64,000 nt of DNA from the NCBI GenBank assembly GCA_004352715.1, contig SCFE01000062.1, positions 304,776 to 368,775 on the forward strand, given 5' to 3'. This stretch comes from Hofstenia miamia (lineage: Eukaryota; Xenacoelomorpha; Acoela). Numbering within the stretch: position 1 is the stretch's first letter; each line of letters opens with the position of its first letter. This document shows, one piece after another, positions 45,926 through 59,599 of the stretch. The position numbers and the translations under genes were made by a program. The notes under the pieces were generated by a model, which was not told where the DNA came from, did not search any database, and was given only the letters and a program-made list of their open reading frames with translations.

Positions 45926-46667
45926 TTCATTAATCCAAAAATCCTTGCATTTCACACTTTTTAAGAAAACATAATTCCGTACGATTACCACAAACAAATC
46001 CAGTGTCGATCCCTAATTGGGAAGTAAAATTATCCTTGCATTATTCGTTAAGCTTAAGGTAAAAATTTTCAAGCTGCTTACACAGACATAAAATAATGTG
46101 GCATACTTTTAAACATTAACACATTTGCTGGTCTTAGGCTAGTAAAAATGGATTTGCCCAACACGATTATTATCCCGCTCATATTGATCCTATTTGCTCA
46201 GAGCATATAACTCCATAATGGGATAACTCAAAATACGTTTCTGCATATTTTGCTTGCTACCTTCAGAACACACGATGATTTTGCCCTGAAATCCATGTAC
46301 AAATACGCTAATCTCATAATGTAAACAGTTTCTAGCAAGAAAATGTCTACTACGAGAACATGTATAATGGTCTAGAAACATACTACCTAAATTTCTCACA
46401 AGACATCATATTTGCAAGGAGATTTATGTAAGAATTTAAGTAATTCGTGAAGTGACTCGCTTAATAGCTGAAACATTGTATGATTTTGTTAATCTACCAC
46501 ACCTATTTTATATAATCCAAACTCTTCTATTGAGTGCAATTGCATTCTTTTTTCAATACCTGTAGAACCACTTTTTTCAAATTCTGCTCGTAAATTCTTT
46601 TTCTCAAGACTTCAGGTGCTCTAAAATCCGCAGAACCATCACTATTGAATGTCTGCAGACGCTCCAT
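45883..46667 (-). pseudogene. Gene 2, copy I: five-exon model, broken in exon 4
   Basis: Exons on the minus strand: 46667-46560 (ATG; MERLQTFNSDGSADFRAPEV, then LRKRIYEQNLKKVVLQ; donor GTATTG, phase 0); 46467-46400 (acceptor GTTTCAG; LLSESLHELLKFLHKSPCKY; donor GTGAGA, phase 2); 46346-46261 (TAGTAG tandem acceptor; HFLARNCLHYEISVFVHGFQ; donor GTAGCA, phase 1); exon 4 at about 46138-46082 (donor GTAAGC); 45943-45883 (IFGLMNEETRAERAFCGLV, stop). All junctions keep phase. Exon 4 here lacks four bases just after its acceptor compared with copy II, and reads into TAA at once. The model would encode about 130 residues. No known family is recognised, and no signal peptide or membrane segment is seen. 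Confidence 0.35.
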
Positions 46668-47871
46668 TTGCACTTTTCACCGTTGTTTGGCATTGCGAAT
46701 TAGGAAACCAAAAGAATTAATAAACGTTAAATTAAAAGAAACATCAAGTAGAATAAACGTAATAAATAATGAATGGCTAATAGAGTTAATGTAAAACCAA
46801 TGTAAATGGGGCTTGTAAAGTCCAATCCAACAAAATATCGGACGTTACAACCACAAATTGGAAAATATAACAGATAATTTGTACTTGTTTAAGTTGTCAA
46901 TTATTGTATTATGACAAACAATCACTGGACATGGTTTTGCAAAACAAATTATGTGACAGTTGAAATCTTTTAAAAAATGTAAACTAAAATATTAAAAATA
47001 TGATGTCGGACGTTACAGGCTTCATAAAACAGGAATTTCTTTACATCCCATGTGATGTAGCTAAATTACTCAAGAAGTGAAGGATTACAGAAGGCAATAC
47101 TGCCTGCGTGTCACATGGAAGAAAATTCTTAATGGTACCAAGCGTACTGTTGCAATATCCATTTAAGTAATTATTTCAGTATAAGTATAGATTTTGGTAG
47201 TTTTTTTCCTGAATCAACAAATTGCTATACAAATATAATAAAATGCAAGTCTATGCAAATTAAAAATTTGATTTCTACACATTTCTAGCTTTCGAATGGT
47301 ATGTGGCATGTCCTATATTGGGTTAATTGGTATTTTCATACCAATGTCCCCAATTTTGTGGAAATGACTAAAGATCTTTAGATCATTCATATACAATAGA
47401 TAACTCACAATTCATTTCTAAAGCTATTGTGAGAAAATACCACCCCTAAGCATTAGCTACTGCATCCGACTACACTAATTTATTTATCTAGAGTCCTAAG
47501 ATAAATCATATTTTTTCCTTCACTGTCTTAAGAATTGATATTTGAATTTGAACTATTTTTTTCTTAATCTATTTCATTATTAAAATTTGTTTAATACAAA
47601 TAATGAGGCAGAATGTACTAAGATATCTATCAAATATTTGTCATATATTTGAGTAAATTTACAGGATATTACATTCAAAATCTTGCCACGCCCCATATAC
47701 TATAAATATACTGCATGGTTATTGTGTGAGCAACAGTCTATGACAGTTTAAATATGGGTTTATAAGAGTAAGCCAATCAGATTAGCCTTCGCAAGATGAT
47801 CATGTATCACCTTGATCTAAATGTCCTTAACTCTGTTCTTTTATTGTGATAGTTTGATTATTATTAATTTT

Positions 47872-48155
47872 AAACTTGGAAACTGCCCGTGCTATGCACG
47901 GGGATTTCAATGGGCTGTATTAGATATTTAATAAATGAATAAACTTTAAACAAAGCATAAGTTGTGTTTCTAATATTTTAGGAACGAAATAACTAATAAA
48001 TGTGATCATCATACATTGGTAAAATGATTATTATTGACAATTTTAGCATATGACAATCCTTAATTAACCATTTAACATTATAAGCACATTAAAAGCATGG
48101 TAACACCGAATGCAAAAAAGTATTAGAATCACAAAAAAATCGAGTCTATTATTGT
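47872..48155 (-). mobile_element. Helitron-like end, copy I
   Basis: Same family as 5640-5872. The hairpin CCCGTGCTATGCACGGG (47886-47902) is perfect here, while the terminal CTAG has become CAAG on the minus strand. It has about 35 bases more than the 5640 copy in the middle. Confidence 0.5.
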
Positions 48156-48869
48156 AGTATTATGTATTTCACTGAAATTTGAATTTAAAATTATTATAAA
48201 TGTGGATTTAGTGTTCATTTCTAAGTGCAACTCTGTATTGGTAACAAGGGTGTCCACTGGTCACTTGTATTTGATCCGCAAGCATATAATTGCTCATAAA
48301 AGGACAAGAGAAGATTGCTTTGATGAACCCTAATTTAAATATGATTTTTCTGTAGACACACAGGCATCTTATTGATTCTTGTTGTTTTGTTTCAAATTGG
48401 AAAAAGCATAGCGATTCGTGAACCGCTAAAAATACCTACCCATTTGACCCGCGAACACTCTGATGGGAAAGTAAATGTTTTGGAGAAATGAATATTTAGG
48501 AATTTCAGAAAAAATTGGGAGGAGTACTTAGTATTACTTTAGCTAACTATCTAATTAACGAATCATTTACCTGGTGATACCCTGTTAGGGTATTAATATC
48601 ATTCCATAAGGGCTCAATTGTGAAAACCATTAAATTGGGCGATGTAGTAGTCCATTTTTAATAATCTGTCCCATATTGATATTGATTGATGAAAAATATA
48701 AGGGTATTAGCTTTATTGCTACCTCACTGGAATTTTATATACAGTAGGTAAGAATTTTGTAGCCACAACTGCTTAAATATGTTTGAAAGTTTGATTATAT
48801 TAGAAATTATATTAAATTATATTTTGTTCATGATCCCGAAGATGTGAAAAGAATTGATGGAATTGAATT

Positions 48870-51192
48870 TCAATTTTCTTGCAACATTTTCGAATAAGAA
48901 GACCTTTCATTAACTCTCAGCATACTCGAAGTAGAGGTCCTTTCACTGGGACCATCTCTTTCAGCATACGAATATTCACGAGTATTTTCACGAAAAACTG
49001 TTGATGATGCACTGCGTGATAGAATGTCTTTAAGAGAATTTGGAATACTTCCTGAAGAATAAGATCGATTATCAGAAGCAATTGCTGCTTCTGCATGCAA
49101 ACCATGGTCGATCATTCTGTTGGATACTGAAACAATGTTTTCACGGAGAACCTAAAATAGTTTGTAATTTAGAATATAAAATATAATAAATCATATACAG
49201 ACCATAATTTAAACCTTACGGCAGATTAGTGCAAGTCTACTTTGTAAGCTAACATTTGTTCAATAATTACTTCCTGTGTTATATTCACGTAACACTAATA
49301 ATTTAGTACTAATCCTCAGTTCAGAAAATGGCATATAGATATGGATAACAAAAAGACAAATGCAAAAAAGTGAAAACAGATACCCATATGCAAGCAGAAC
49401 CTAAAATATTTGGAGCTTATTCCTTGGCTACGATGTTCTACGAAATCCAACAGTTTAACACTTCATGCAAATAACAACTGAAAGAATTGAAATAACTTAT
49501 CTCACTATCTTAACCTTAAGGAATCAGGGTATTTCTAAAAATGTGTGATGGTTTCTATAAAATATTTTTAAACGCTCATCACTCACGCACTAATAAAATA
49601 TCTGAAATCTGACACCACAATATGGTGAGATGTCGTCTACGGCGCGACAATCTCTGACTTTGGGCATGGCGTGCCTGAATGAAACTTGGGTAGTCTAATC
49701 GCAGAAACGAAATAGTTGAAGTTAGTAGATGCTGCTATGGGCTGTAGACTATCTTATTATCTGAACATTAGGTATGGGTAGAGTTTGAGAGTTTCTACAA
49801 AAAACGCATTATTCATAATATTTTCATTCTTTCCGACACAGCAATCATCCTTATCATAAATGTTCACTATAGCCAGGAATAACATTTACCCATAGATGCG
49901 TCAATGTCCAAGGATTATTTCGAAATTTCCTTATTGGCTTCTTTAAAAATGTGGTAACAAGAGGCAGCTTGAGGGTTCAAAGAATCTAAATTTTGGGTTT
50001 AGGCAATACAATTAAGCATAAACTATGCAATCGTCAAGTATTCAGCTAAAAGTGAAATCTCTAGAGAATTATCGCATTCCATATTTCTATATTGTTTTAA
50101 GTGCATACTAATTATTATAACTCATTTTTGTAAATGAATTTTAAATTAACTGCTTCATAGCCTGCTTGTAAGTTTGCATTGCTGGGATTCTAACGTAAAT
50201 GATATAAACACTGTTTAAACATATGGAAAGGCAAACCTCATTTAAAGAACTATTGTTTTCTGGTAGATTAAGCTCATCTTCATTTGGTATTCTGTATGTC
50301 TCACTACTACGAACATTTGATCCATACAATTCCTCAACAGGCAATTCTTCATGGATGCTAGAAGAGGTTACCATAGTGTCCTCACTAGAAAGTTGATTTT
50401 CTGTTGCATCGTTGTAGAAAAGACTAAACATAGTTTAAATATATAAATATTAAAGTTATTGAACATGAAAAATACAATTATTCTGAAAGAATAGAATGCT
50501 ATATATTTATATAATTACTTAGACTATACAGCAACCTAAATCATAGGGTTGCAAAATCTTTTCTTCTCTTGCATAGCACGCCTGTTTAAAAATTTAACAT
50601 GAAATATCTTTGTAAATATTAAAAGAATCAGAATAAGTTATTTTAAATATTATAATTAATACTAGTACAAACTATTGAACTCATAAAAAATTGTATTCAT
50701 TATTTTCGTTGAAACAGGCTTTAAAATAATTACTAAAGAGTAATGATTTGATATGTATTTGTGCATATACCTATAGCAACAAAATCTAAGTATTTTTGGA
50801 ACTGTCAAAACTAAAAGTAAGAGTTTATGAATCTAGGTTCTTACTTGGTTGTAAGTGCACAGCTTCAGATGCTATATAAACAAGTAATGAAAATAACCTT
50901 GCATCTCCATCAGTTAGGGATTTTTTTAAGCTTTCAGACTTTTGAGATGTAGGTGCAAAAGTTGCAGACTTGCTTAGTTGCTTTGTTTTAAGGCTTCTTT
51001 CAAATGACTTGCTTTTCATTGAAATGCGAGATGAATCCATTGATGCTTCGTTCTGTATATCAGGTCTTGGAATGTATTCATATGACTTTAACGGAGATGC
51101 CCGTCGTAGCTCCTCATCTGTTACAGGAGTACTGTTGCCGGATGTATTGCTGACTTTTTCGTTATGGGTGAAACTTTCAGGTGTTGCAGCAC
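48870..51192 (-). CDS. Gene 1, copy I: last three exons of a Ser-rich protein
   Basis: Exon A 51192-50898 (acceptor GATTTAG; phase 1 in, phase 2 out), exon B 50423-50237 (acceptor TGTTTAG, donor GTTTGC; phase 2 to 0), exon C 49151-48870 (acceptor ATTTTAG, ends TAA). Together about 253 residues, Ser/Thr- and charge-rich: TPVTDEELRRASPLKSYEYI, KSFERSLKTKQLSKSATFAP, TDGDA joined to SLFYNDATENQ, SLNE joined to VLRENIVSVSNRMIDHG, ending SSYSKMLQEN. It has no membrane segment and no catalytic motif; it looks like the disordered, phosphorylatable C-terminal tail of an intracellular protein. The exon A donor is weak (GTTATT); a stronger GTAAGA lies 53 nt further on but is out of phase. Upstream exons would lie in or beyond gap 52047-53046. 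Family unknown. Confidence 0.6.
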
Positions 51193-51500
51193 CTAAATCA
51201 TATAATCAAGAATTCACATATTCAATCATTATTGCGATTCAAATTTAAATCAACAATGCTCTTTGTTGTAACCGAGAAAGAAGATCATATTTGAAGTATA
51301 TAAGTAACATTAGAAAAATTTTGTTAAATAAATACTATTTAAAGAGCATTACTCAAATTACCACCAGATTGTTTTTCTAATACATGAAAAATGTTCCGAT
51401 TTGAAGTAGTAAGGGTGGTTCAGAGCCAAATCCAAGCGAATTAGATTGTTAAAAATAAGCTACTGACGAAAATGTTGCTATTACTTTCTCTTCGCAATAA

Positions 51501-51842
51501 ATAAAAATCAAATATTATAATTTAAATCTTAAAAAGTGTAGAAAACGCTACGATGAGGTTTGGTTCAGAAAAATCGATGCTAATTTCCAATATAGCAACT
51601 TTGATATATTGTATGCTTCACATGATGAAGCATGTTTAATGTGGAATATTTCGCGTTCTGAGAAAAGACAGATGCCCGAATTTTCATTCAAACGAATTGA
51701 CTATAATCAACAAATTTCCAATGAAAGCTTCAACATCTTGCTCACTTACGGGACTTTAGAGTCCAAAACTTTGAAAGACAGATTGATCTTTTCTCTGATG
51801 TTGAAGGCATTCGACAAGTTCACGATAAATTTAACTAAATAA
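51501..51842 (+). other. Open frame of unknown status
   Basis: Opposite to gene 1. A frame without an ATG start reads KCRKRYDEVWFRKIDANFQY, DEACLMWNISRSEKRQMPEF, NILLTYGTLESKTLKDRLIF to a stop at 51842. The composition is protein-like. No family or splice sites are recognised, and it ends close to a gap. Confidence 0.25.
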
Positions 51843-52046
51843 GTTGTATTATTTGCCACATAAATGCATATCATCATTTGCATTTTGAATTCAAAATCAT
51901 TTTGCACCAGAACTATCCTAACTCTAGCGTTTGTAATTGAATTATTTTTACAATTATTTATAATTATTTGAAAATTTTGAAAAATAAAATTTAATATATA
52001 TATAAATTTATAAAAATAATAATTACTTATATATATATATATATAT

Positions 52047-53046
52047 NNNNNNNNNNNNNNNNNNNNNNNNNNNNNNNNNNNNNNNNNNNNNNNNNNNNNN
52101 NNNNNNNNNNNNNNNNNNNNNNNNNNNNNNNNNNNNNNNNNNNNNNNNNNNNNNNNNNNNNNNNNNNNNNNNNNNNNNNNNNNNNNNNNNNNNNNNNNNN
52201 NNNNNNNNNNNNNNNNNNNNNNNNNNNNNNNNNNNNNNNNNNNNNNNNNNNNNNNNNNNNNNNNNNNNNNNNNNNNNNNNNNNNNNNNNNNNNNNNNNNN
52301 NNNNNNNNNNNNNNNNNNNNNNNNNNNNNNNNNNNNNNNNNNNNNNNNNNNNNNNNNNNNNNNNNNNNNNNNNNNNNNNNNNNNNNNNNNNNNNNNNNNN
52401 NNNNNNNNNNNNNNNNNNNNNNNNNNNNNNNNNNNNNNNNNNNNNNNNNNNNNNNNNNNNNNNNNNNNNNNNNNNNNNNNNNNNNNNNNNNNNNNNNNNN
52501 NNNNNNNNNNNNNNNNNNNNNNNNNNNNNNNNNNNNNNNNNNNNNNNNNNNNNNNNNNNNNNNNNNNNNNNNNNNNNNNNNNNNNNNNNNNNNNNNNNNN
52601 NNNNNNNNNNNNNNNNNNNNNNNNNNNNNNNNNNNNNNNNNNNNNNNNNNNNNNNNNNNNNNNNNNNNNNNNNNNNNNNNNNNNNNNNNNNNNNNNNNNN
52701 NNNNNNNNNNNNNNNNNNNNNNNNNNNNNNNNNNNNNNNNNNNNNNNNNNNNNNNNNNNNNNNNNNNNNNNNNNNNNNNNNNNNNNNNNNNNNNNNNNNN
52801 NNNNNNNNNNNNNNNNNNNNNNNNNNNNNNNNNNNNNNNNNNNNNNNNNNNNNNNNNNNNNNNNNNNNNNNNNNNNNNNNNNNNNNNNNNNNNNNNNNNN
52901 NNNNNNNNNNNNNNNNNNNNNNNNNNNNNNNNNNNNNNNNNNNNNNNNNNNNNNNNNNNNNNNNNNNNNNNNNNNNNNNNNNNNNNNNNNNNNNNNNNNN
53001 NNNNNNNNNNNNNNNNNNNNNNNNNNNNNNNNNNNNNNNNNNNNNN
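52047..53046. other. Scaffold gap of exactly 1000 N
   Basis: Default-size gap following a TA run. The sequence resumes in the middle of the segment already seen at 45035, so the scaffold repeats itself here. Confidence 0.98.
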
Positions 53047-54268
53047 TTAATATTTAATCTTTTTTTAGACAAAGCACCCCCTCGGTTGAAAAGATTCATT
53101 TCCTTTACATAACTGGCCATTTTATAATTGATTTACTAATTCAATTACTCGCTTAGATTAACAAAACTGGTTATATCTATGACAGTGTTAAGCCTTTCTT
53201 ATTGAATAGCGTTTATAGAATAGCTTTTGATACTACATATTTGATTTGTGAATATTATCAGCTTTGTTTGGTCGTTCATGAAAATAACAATAAAACATCC
53301 CGTGCAGCATGTGGTAGAAATGATTTCCAATCTAAATATAAACAGAGATTTAAGAGCTTGAAAATGAAACGTTGTGTACTATATACTCTACATAAAGCAC
53401 TTACAACCCTAAGAAAATTATGTTTAAAACTACATACTGTACGAAACAAAAGTTGGTAATTATATACTTCTCTAGCAAAAACAAAAAATACCCACACAAA
53501 TGTCCAGGATTAGTGCAAAAAGTAAATGATAAAAGCAAGGACAAGTATCCAATGTCACATACGCATAATATCCGGCATAATGTTCCACATAGTATCATGT
53601 CAGACAAGAAATTTTGTAACAAACTTGCTGAAGTTTAAAAATTTTGTATTTAGAGATAAATATACGTTTTTTGTGTTGTTTCATTTTTTGTGGAAAATAC
53701 TTTCTTTTATTATACAACACATTTGATTACCTCAAAATGAACATCTAAAAAGTTGTATACCATTACAGNNNNNNNNNNNNNNNNNNNNNNNNNNNNNNNN
53801 NNNNNNNNNNNNNNNNNNNNNNNNNNNNNNNNNNNNNNNNNNNNNNNNNNNNNNNNNNNNNNNNNNNNNNNNNNNNNNNNNNNNNNNNNNNNNNNNNNNN
53901 NNNNNNNNNNNNNNNNNNNNNNNNNNNNNNNNNNNNNNNNNNNNNNNNNNNNNNNNNNNNNNNNNNNNNNNNNNNNNNNNNNNNNNNNNNNNNNNNNNNN
54001 NNNNNNNNNNNNNNNNNNNNNNNNNNNNNNNNNNNNNNNNNNNCTAAAAAGTTGTATACCATTACAGCGCATTTGAAAGTGAAATTAGCGATTTGGCTTA
54101 AAATTCTATGGCAAATTGGGGATGGGGAGTTTGACTCTAAATAAGCAAAACTGTAAATCTACACAGTATTTGATGAAATTTTGACTTCAAAAATTAATTA
54201 TCATTCTTTGTACAATATCAGTTTTCCTTCAATTGTTAGTCAGTTTTTATATTATTTTTATTTTTATT

Positions 54269-55099
54269 TCAGACTAGACCACAAAAGGCTCTTTCAGCCC
54301 TGGTTTCTTCGTTCATTAATCCAAAAATCCTTGCATTTCACACTTTTTAAGAAAACATAATTCCGTACGATTACCACAAACAAATCCAGTGTCGATCCCT
54401 AATTGGGAAGTAAAATTATCCTTGCATTATTCGTTAAGCTTAAGGTAAAAATTTTCAAGCTGCTTACACAGACATAAAATAATGTGGCATACTTTTAAAC
54501 ATTAACACATTTGCTGGTCTTAGGCCATCTAGTAAAAATGGATTTGCCCAACACGATTATTATCCCGCTAATATTGATCCTATTTTCTCAGAGCATATAC
54601 CTCCATAATGGGATAACTCAAAATACGTTTCTGCATATTTTGCTTGCTACCTTCAGAACACACGATGATTTTGCCCTGAAATCCATGTAAAAATACGCTA
54701 ATCTCATAATGTAAACATAATGCCTTCATGAATGTACTTTCTTTAGCCAAATTTTCCTCAACAGTTTCTAGCAAGAAAGTGTCTACTACGAGAACATGTA
54801 TAATGGTCTAGAAACATACTACCTAAATTTCTCACAAGACATCATATTTGCAAGATTTGTGTAAGAATTTAAGTAATTCGTAAAGTGACTCGCTTAATAG
54901 CTGAAACATTGTATGATTTTTTAATCTACCACACCTATTTTATATAATCCAAACTCTTCTTTTGAGTGCAATCGCATTCTTTTTTCAATACCTGTAGAGC
55001 CACTTTTTTCAAATTCTGCCCGTAAATTCTTTTTCTCAAGACTTCAGGTGCTCTAAAATCCGCAGAACCATCACTATTTAATGCATGCAGACGCTCCAT
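54269..55099 (-). pseudogene. Gene 2, copy II: five-exon model, broken in exon 3
   Basis: Exons 55099-54992, 54900-54836, 54782-54651, 54528-54468 and 54329-54269 with the same splice signals as copy I. Exon 4 is intact here (GLRPANVLMFKSMPHYFMS) and exon 5 reads IFGLMNEETRAERAFCGLV. Exon 3 carries 46 extra bases between AACA repeats, which shifts frame and gives TGA when entered in phase 2. An alternative frame through the extra bases is open (LLETVEENLAKESTFMKALC) but does not match the exon 2 phase. Exon 1 differs from copy I at five residues (for example QTF to HAL). Confidence 0.35.
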
Positions 55100-56385
55100 T
55101 TGCACTTTTCACCGTTGTTGGGCATAGCTAATTAGGAAACCAAAAGAATTAATAAACGTTAAATTAAAGGAAACATCAAGTAGAATAAATTTAATAAATA
55201 ATGAATGGCTAATAGAGTTCATGTAAAAGAAATGTAAATGGAGCTTGTAAAGTCCAATCCAACAAAATATCGGACGTTACAACCACAAATTGGAAAATAT
55301 AACAGATAATTTGTACTTGTTTAAGTTGTTAATTATTGTATTATGACAAACAATCACTGGACATGGTTTTGCAAAACAAATTATGTGACAGTTGAAATTT
55401 TTTAAAAAATGTAAACTAAAATATTAAAAATATGATGTCGGACGTTACAGGCTTCATAAAACAGGAATTTCTTTACATCCCATGTAGCTAAATTACTCAA
55501 GAAGTGAAGGATTACAGAAGGCAATACTGCCTGCGTGTCACATGGAAGAAAATTCTTAATGGTACCAAGCGTACTGTTGCAATATCCATTTAAGTAATTA
55601 TTTCAGTATAAGTATAGATTTTGGTAGTTTTTTTCCTGAATCAACAAATTGCTATACAAATATAATAAAATGCAAGTCTATGCAAATTAAAAATTTGATT
55701 TCTACACATTTCTAGCGTTTGAATGGTATATGGAATGTCCTATATTGGTTTAATTGGTATTTTCATACCAATGTCCCCAATTTCGTGGAAATAACTAAAG
55801 ATCTTTAGATCATTCATATACAATAGATAACTCGCAATTCATTTCTAATGTATATATATATGTAGTATCTATGCTTTACTTCCTTAATCCTTCTATTCTT
55901 GGAATTAAGCTCTTCATAAACAGTAATTGTGTTAAGCTATTGTGAGAAAATACCACACCTAAGCATTAGCTACTGCATCCGACTACACTAATTTATGTAT
56001 CTAGAGTCCTAAGATAAATAATATTTTTTCCTTCACTGTCTTAAGTATTGATATTTGAATTTGAACTATTTCTTTCTTAATCTATTTCATTATTAAAATT
56101 TGTTGAATACAAATAATGAGGCAGAATGTACTAAGATATCTATCAAATATTTGTCATACATTTGAGTAAATTTACAGGATATTACATTCAAAATCTTGCC
56201 ACGCCCCATATACTATAAATATACTGCATGGTTATTGTGTGAGCAACAGTCTATGACAGTTTAAATATGGGTTTATAAGAGTAAGCCAATCAGATTAGCC
56301 TTCGCAAGATAATCATGTATCACCTTGATCTAAATGTTCTTAACTCTGTTCTTTTATTGTGATAGTTTGATTATTATTAATTTTA

Positions 56386-56670
56386 AACTTGGAAACTACC
56401 CGTGCTATGCACGGGGATTTCAATGGGCTGTATTAGATATTTAATAAATGAATAAACTTTAAACAAAGCATAAGTTGTGTTTTTAATATTTTAGGAACGA
56501 AATAACTAATAAATGTGATCATCATACATTGGTAAAATGATTATTATTCACAATTTTAGCATATGACAATCCTTAATTAACCATTTAACATTATAAGCAC
56601 ATTAAAAGCATGGTAACACCGAATGCAAAAAAGTGTTAGAATCACAACAAAATCGAGTCTATTGTTGTAG
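56386..56670 (-). mobile_element. Helitron-like end, copy II
   Basis: Duplicate of 47872-48155 within segmental copy II, hairpin at 56399-56415. It came with the segment rather than by a separate insertion. Confidence 0.5.
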
Positions 56671-57382
56671 TATTATATATTTCACTGAAATTTGAATTTA
56701 AAATTATTATAAATGTGGATTTAGTGTTTATTTCTAAGTGCAACTCTGTATTGGTAACAAGGGTGTCCACTGGTCACTTGTATTTGATCCGCAAACATAT
56801 ACTTGCTCATAAAAGGACAAGAGAAGATTGCTCTGATGAACCCCAATTTAAATATGATTTTTCTGTAGACACACAGGCATCTTATTGATTCTTGTTGTTT
56901 TGTTTCAAATTGGAAAAAGCATAGCGATTCGTGAATCGCTAAAAATACCTACCCATTTGACCCGCGAACACTCTAATGGGAAGGTAAATGTTTTGGAGAA
57001 ATGAATATTTAGGAATTTCAGAAAAAATTGGGAGGAGTACTTAGTATTACTTTAGCTAACTATCTAATTAACGAATCATTTACCTGGTGATACCCTGTTA
57101 GGGTATTAATATCATTCCATAAGGGCTCAATTGTGAAAACCATTAAATTGGGCGATGTAGTAGTCCATTTTTAATAATCTGTCCCATATTGATATTGATT
57201 GATGAAAAATATAAGGGTATTAGCTTTATTGCTACCTCACTGGAATTTTATATACAGTAGGTAAGAATTTTGTAGCCACAACTGCTTAAATATGTTTGAA
57301 AGTTTGATTATATTAGAAATTATATTAAATTATATTTTGTTCATGATCCCGAAGATGTGAAAAGAATTGATGGAATTGAATT

Positions 57383-59599
57383 TCAATTTTCTTGCAACAT
57401 TTTCGAATAAGAAGACCTTTCATTAACTCTCAGCATACTCGAAGTAGAGGTCCTTTCACTGGGACCATCTCTTTCAGCATACGAATATTCACGAGTATTT
57501 TCACGAAAAACTGTTGATGATGCACTGCGTGATAGAATGTCTTTAAGAGAATTTGGAATACTTCCTGAAGAATAAGATCGATTATCAGAAGCAATTGCTG
57601 CTTCTGCATGCAAACCATGGTCGATCATTCTGTTGGATACTGAAACAATGTTTTCACGGAGAACCTAAAATAGTTTGTAATTTAGAATATAAAATATAAT
57701 AAATCATATACAGACCATAATTTAAACCTTACGGCAGATTAGTGCAAGTCTACTTTGTAAGCTAACATTTGTTCAATAATTACTTCCTGTGTTATATTCA
57801 CGTAACACTAATAATTTAGTACTAATCCTCAGTTCAGAAAATGGCATATAGATATGGATAACAAAAAGACAAATGCAAAAAAGTGAAAACAGATACCCAT
57901 ATGCAAGCAGAACCTAAAATATTTGGAGCTTATTCCTTGGCTACGATGTTCTACGAAATCCAACAGTTTAACACTTCATGCAAATAACAACTGAAAGAAT
58001 TGAAATAACTTATCTCACTATCTTAACCTTAAGGAATCAGGGTATTTCTAAAAATGTGTGATGGTTTCTATAAAATATTTTTAAACGCTCATCACTCACG
58101 CACTAATAAAATATCTGAAATCTGACACCACAATATGGTGAGATGTCGTCTACGGCGCGACAATCTCTGACTTTGGGCATGGCGTGCCTGAATGAAACTT
58201 GGGTAGTCTAATCGCAGAAACGAAATAGTTGAAGTTAGTAGATGCTGCTATGGGCTGTAGACTATCTTATTATCTGAACATTAGGTATGGGTAGAGTTTG
58301 AGAGTTTCTACAAAAAACGCATTATTCATAATATTTTCATTCTTTCCGACACAGCAATCATCCTTATCATAAATGTTCACTATAGCCAGGAATAACATTT
58401 ACCCATAGATGCGTCAATGTCCAAGGATTATTTCGAAATTTCCTTATTGGCTTCTTTAAAAATGTGGTAACAAGAGGCAGCTTGAGGGTTCAAAGAATCT
58501 AAATTTTGGGTTTAGGCAATACAATTAAGCATAAACTATGCAATCGTCAAGTATTCAGCTAAAAGTGAAATCTCTAGAGAATTATCGCATTCCATATTTC
58601 TATATTGTTTTAAGTGCATACTAATTATTATAACTCATTTTTGTAAATGAATTTTAAATTAACTGCTTCATAGCCTGCTTGTAAGTTTGCATTGCTGGGA
58701 TTCTAACGTAAATGATATAAACACTCACGTTTAAACATATGGAAAGGCAAACCTCATTTAAAGAACTATTGTTTTCTGGTAGATTAAGCTCATCTTCATT
58801 TGGTATTCTGTATGTCTCACTACTACGAACATTTGATCCATACAATTCCTCAACAGGCATTTCTTCATGGATGCTAGAAGATGTTACCATAGTGTCCTCA
58901 CTAGAAAGTTGATTTTCTGTTGCATCGTTGTAGAAAAGACTAAACATAGTTTAAATATATAAATATTAAAGTTTTTGAACATGAAAAATACAAATATTCT
59001 TAAAGAATAGAATGCTATATATTTATATAATTACTTAGACTATTCAGCAATCTAAATCATAGGGTTGCAAAATCTTTTCTTCTCTTGCATAGAACGCCTG
59101 TTTGAAAATTTAACATGAAATAACTTTGTAAATATTAAAAGAATCAGAATAAGTTATTTTAAATATTATAATTAATACTAGTACAAACTATTGAACTCAT
59201 AAAAAATTGGATTCATTCTTTTCGTTGAAACAGGCTTTAAAATAATTACTAAAGAGTAATGATTTGATATGTATTTGTGCATATACCTATAGCAACAAAA
59301 TCTAAGTATTTTTGGAACTGTCAAAACTAAAAGTAAGAGTTTATGAATCTAGGTTCTTACTTGGTTGTAAGTGCACAGCTTCAGATGCTATATAAACAAG
59401 TAATGAAAATAACCTTGCATCTCCATCAGTTAGGGATTTTTTTAAGCTTTCAGACTTTTGAGATGTAGGTGCAAAAGTTGCAGACTTGCTTAGTTGCTTT
59501 GTTTTAAGGCTTCTTTCAAATGACTTGCTTTTCATTGAAATGCGAGATGAATCCATTGATGCTTCGTTCTGTATATCAGGTCTTGGAATGTATTCATAT
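57383..59599 (-). CDS. Gene 1, copy II: exons A (partial), B, C
   Basis: Exon A 59414-59599 (its start lost in the gap), exon B 58939-58753, exon C 57664-57383. Exon C is identical to copy I. Exon B has one substitution (EELPVEEL becomes EEMPVEEL) and one synonymous change. Splice sites are conserved. Three extra bases lie in the intron near 58727. The same uncertainties apply as for copy I. Confidence 0.55.

Larger units (their letters stand above)
53047..59599. repeat. Segmental copy II (of 45035-51100)
   Basis: Collinear with copy I at an offset of about 8012 at the left end and 8513-8516 over gene 1. Differences include about 75 extra bases near 53622-53700, gap 53769-54043 with repeated flanks, 46 extra bases at 54718-54763, about 75 extra at 55850-55935, and scattered substitutions. 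It ends at the 1000-N gap 59600-60599. Confidence 0.95.

Noticed and set aside
52023-53120. 365-codon minus-strand frame
   Set aside because: Consists of a gap and a TA repeat.
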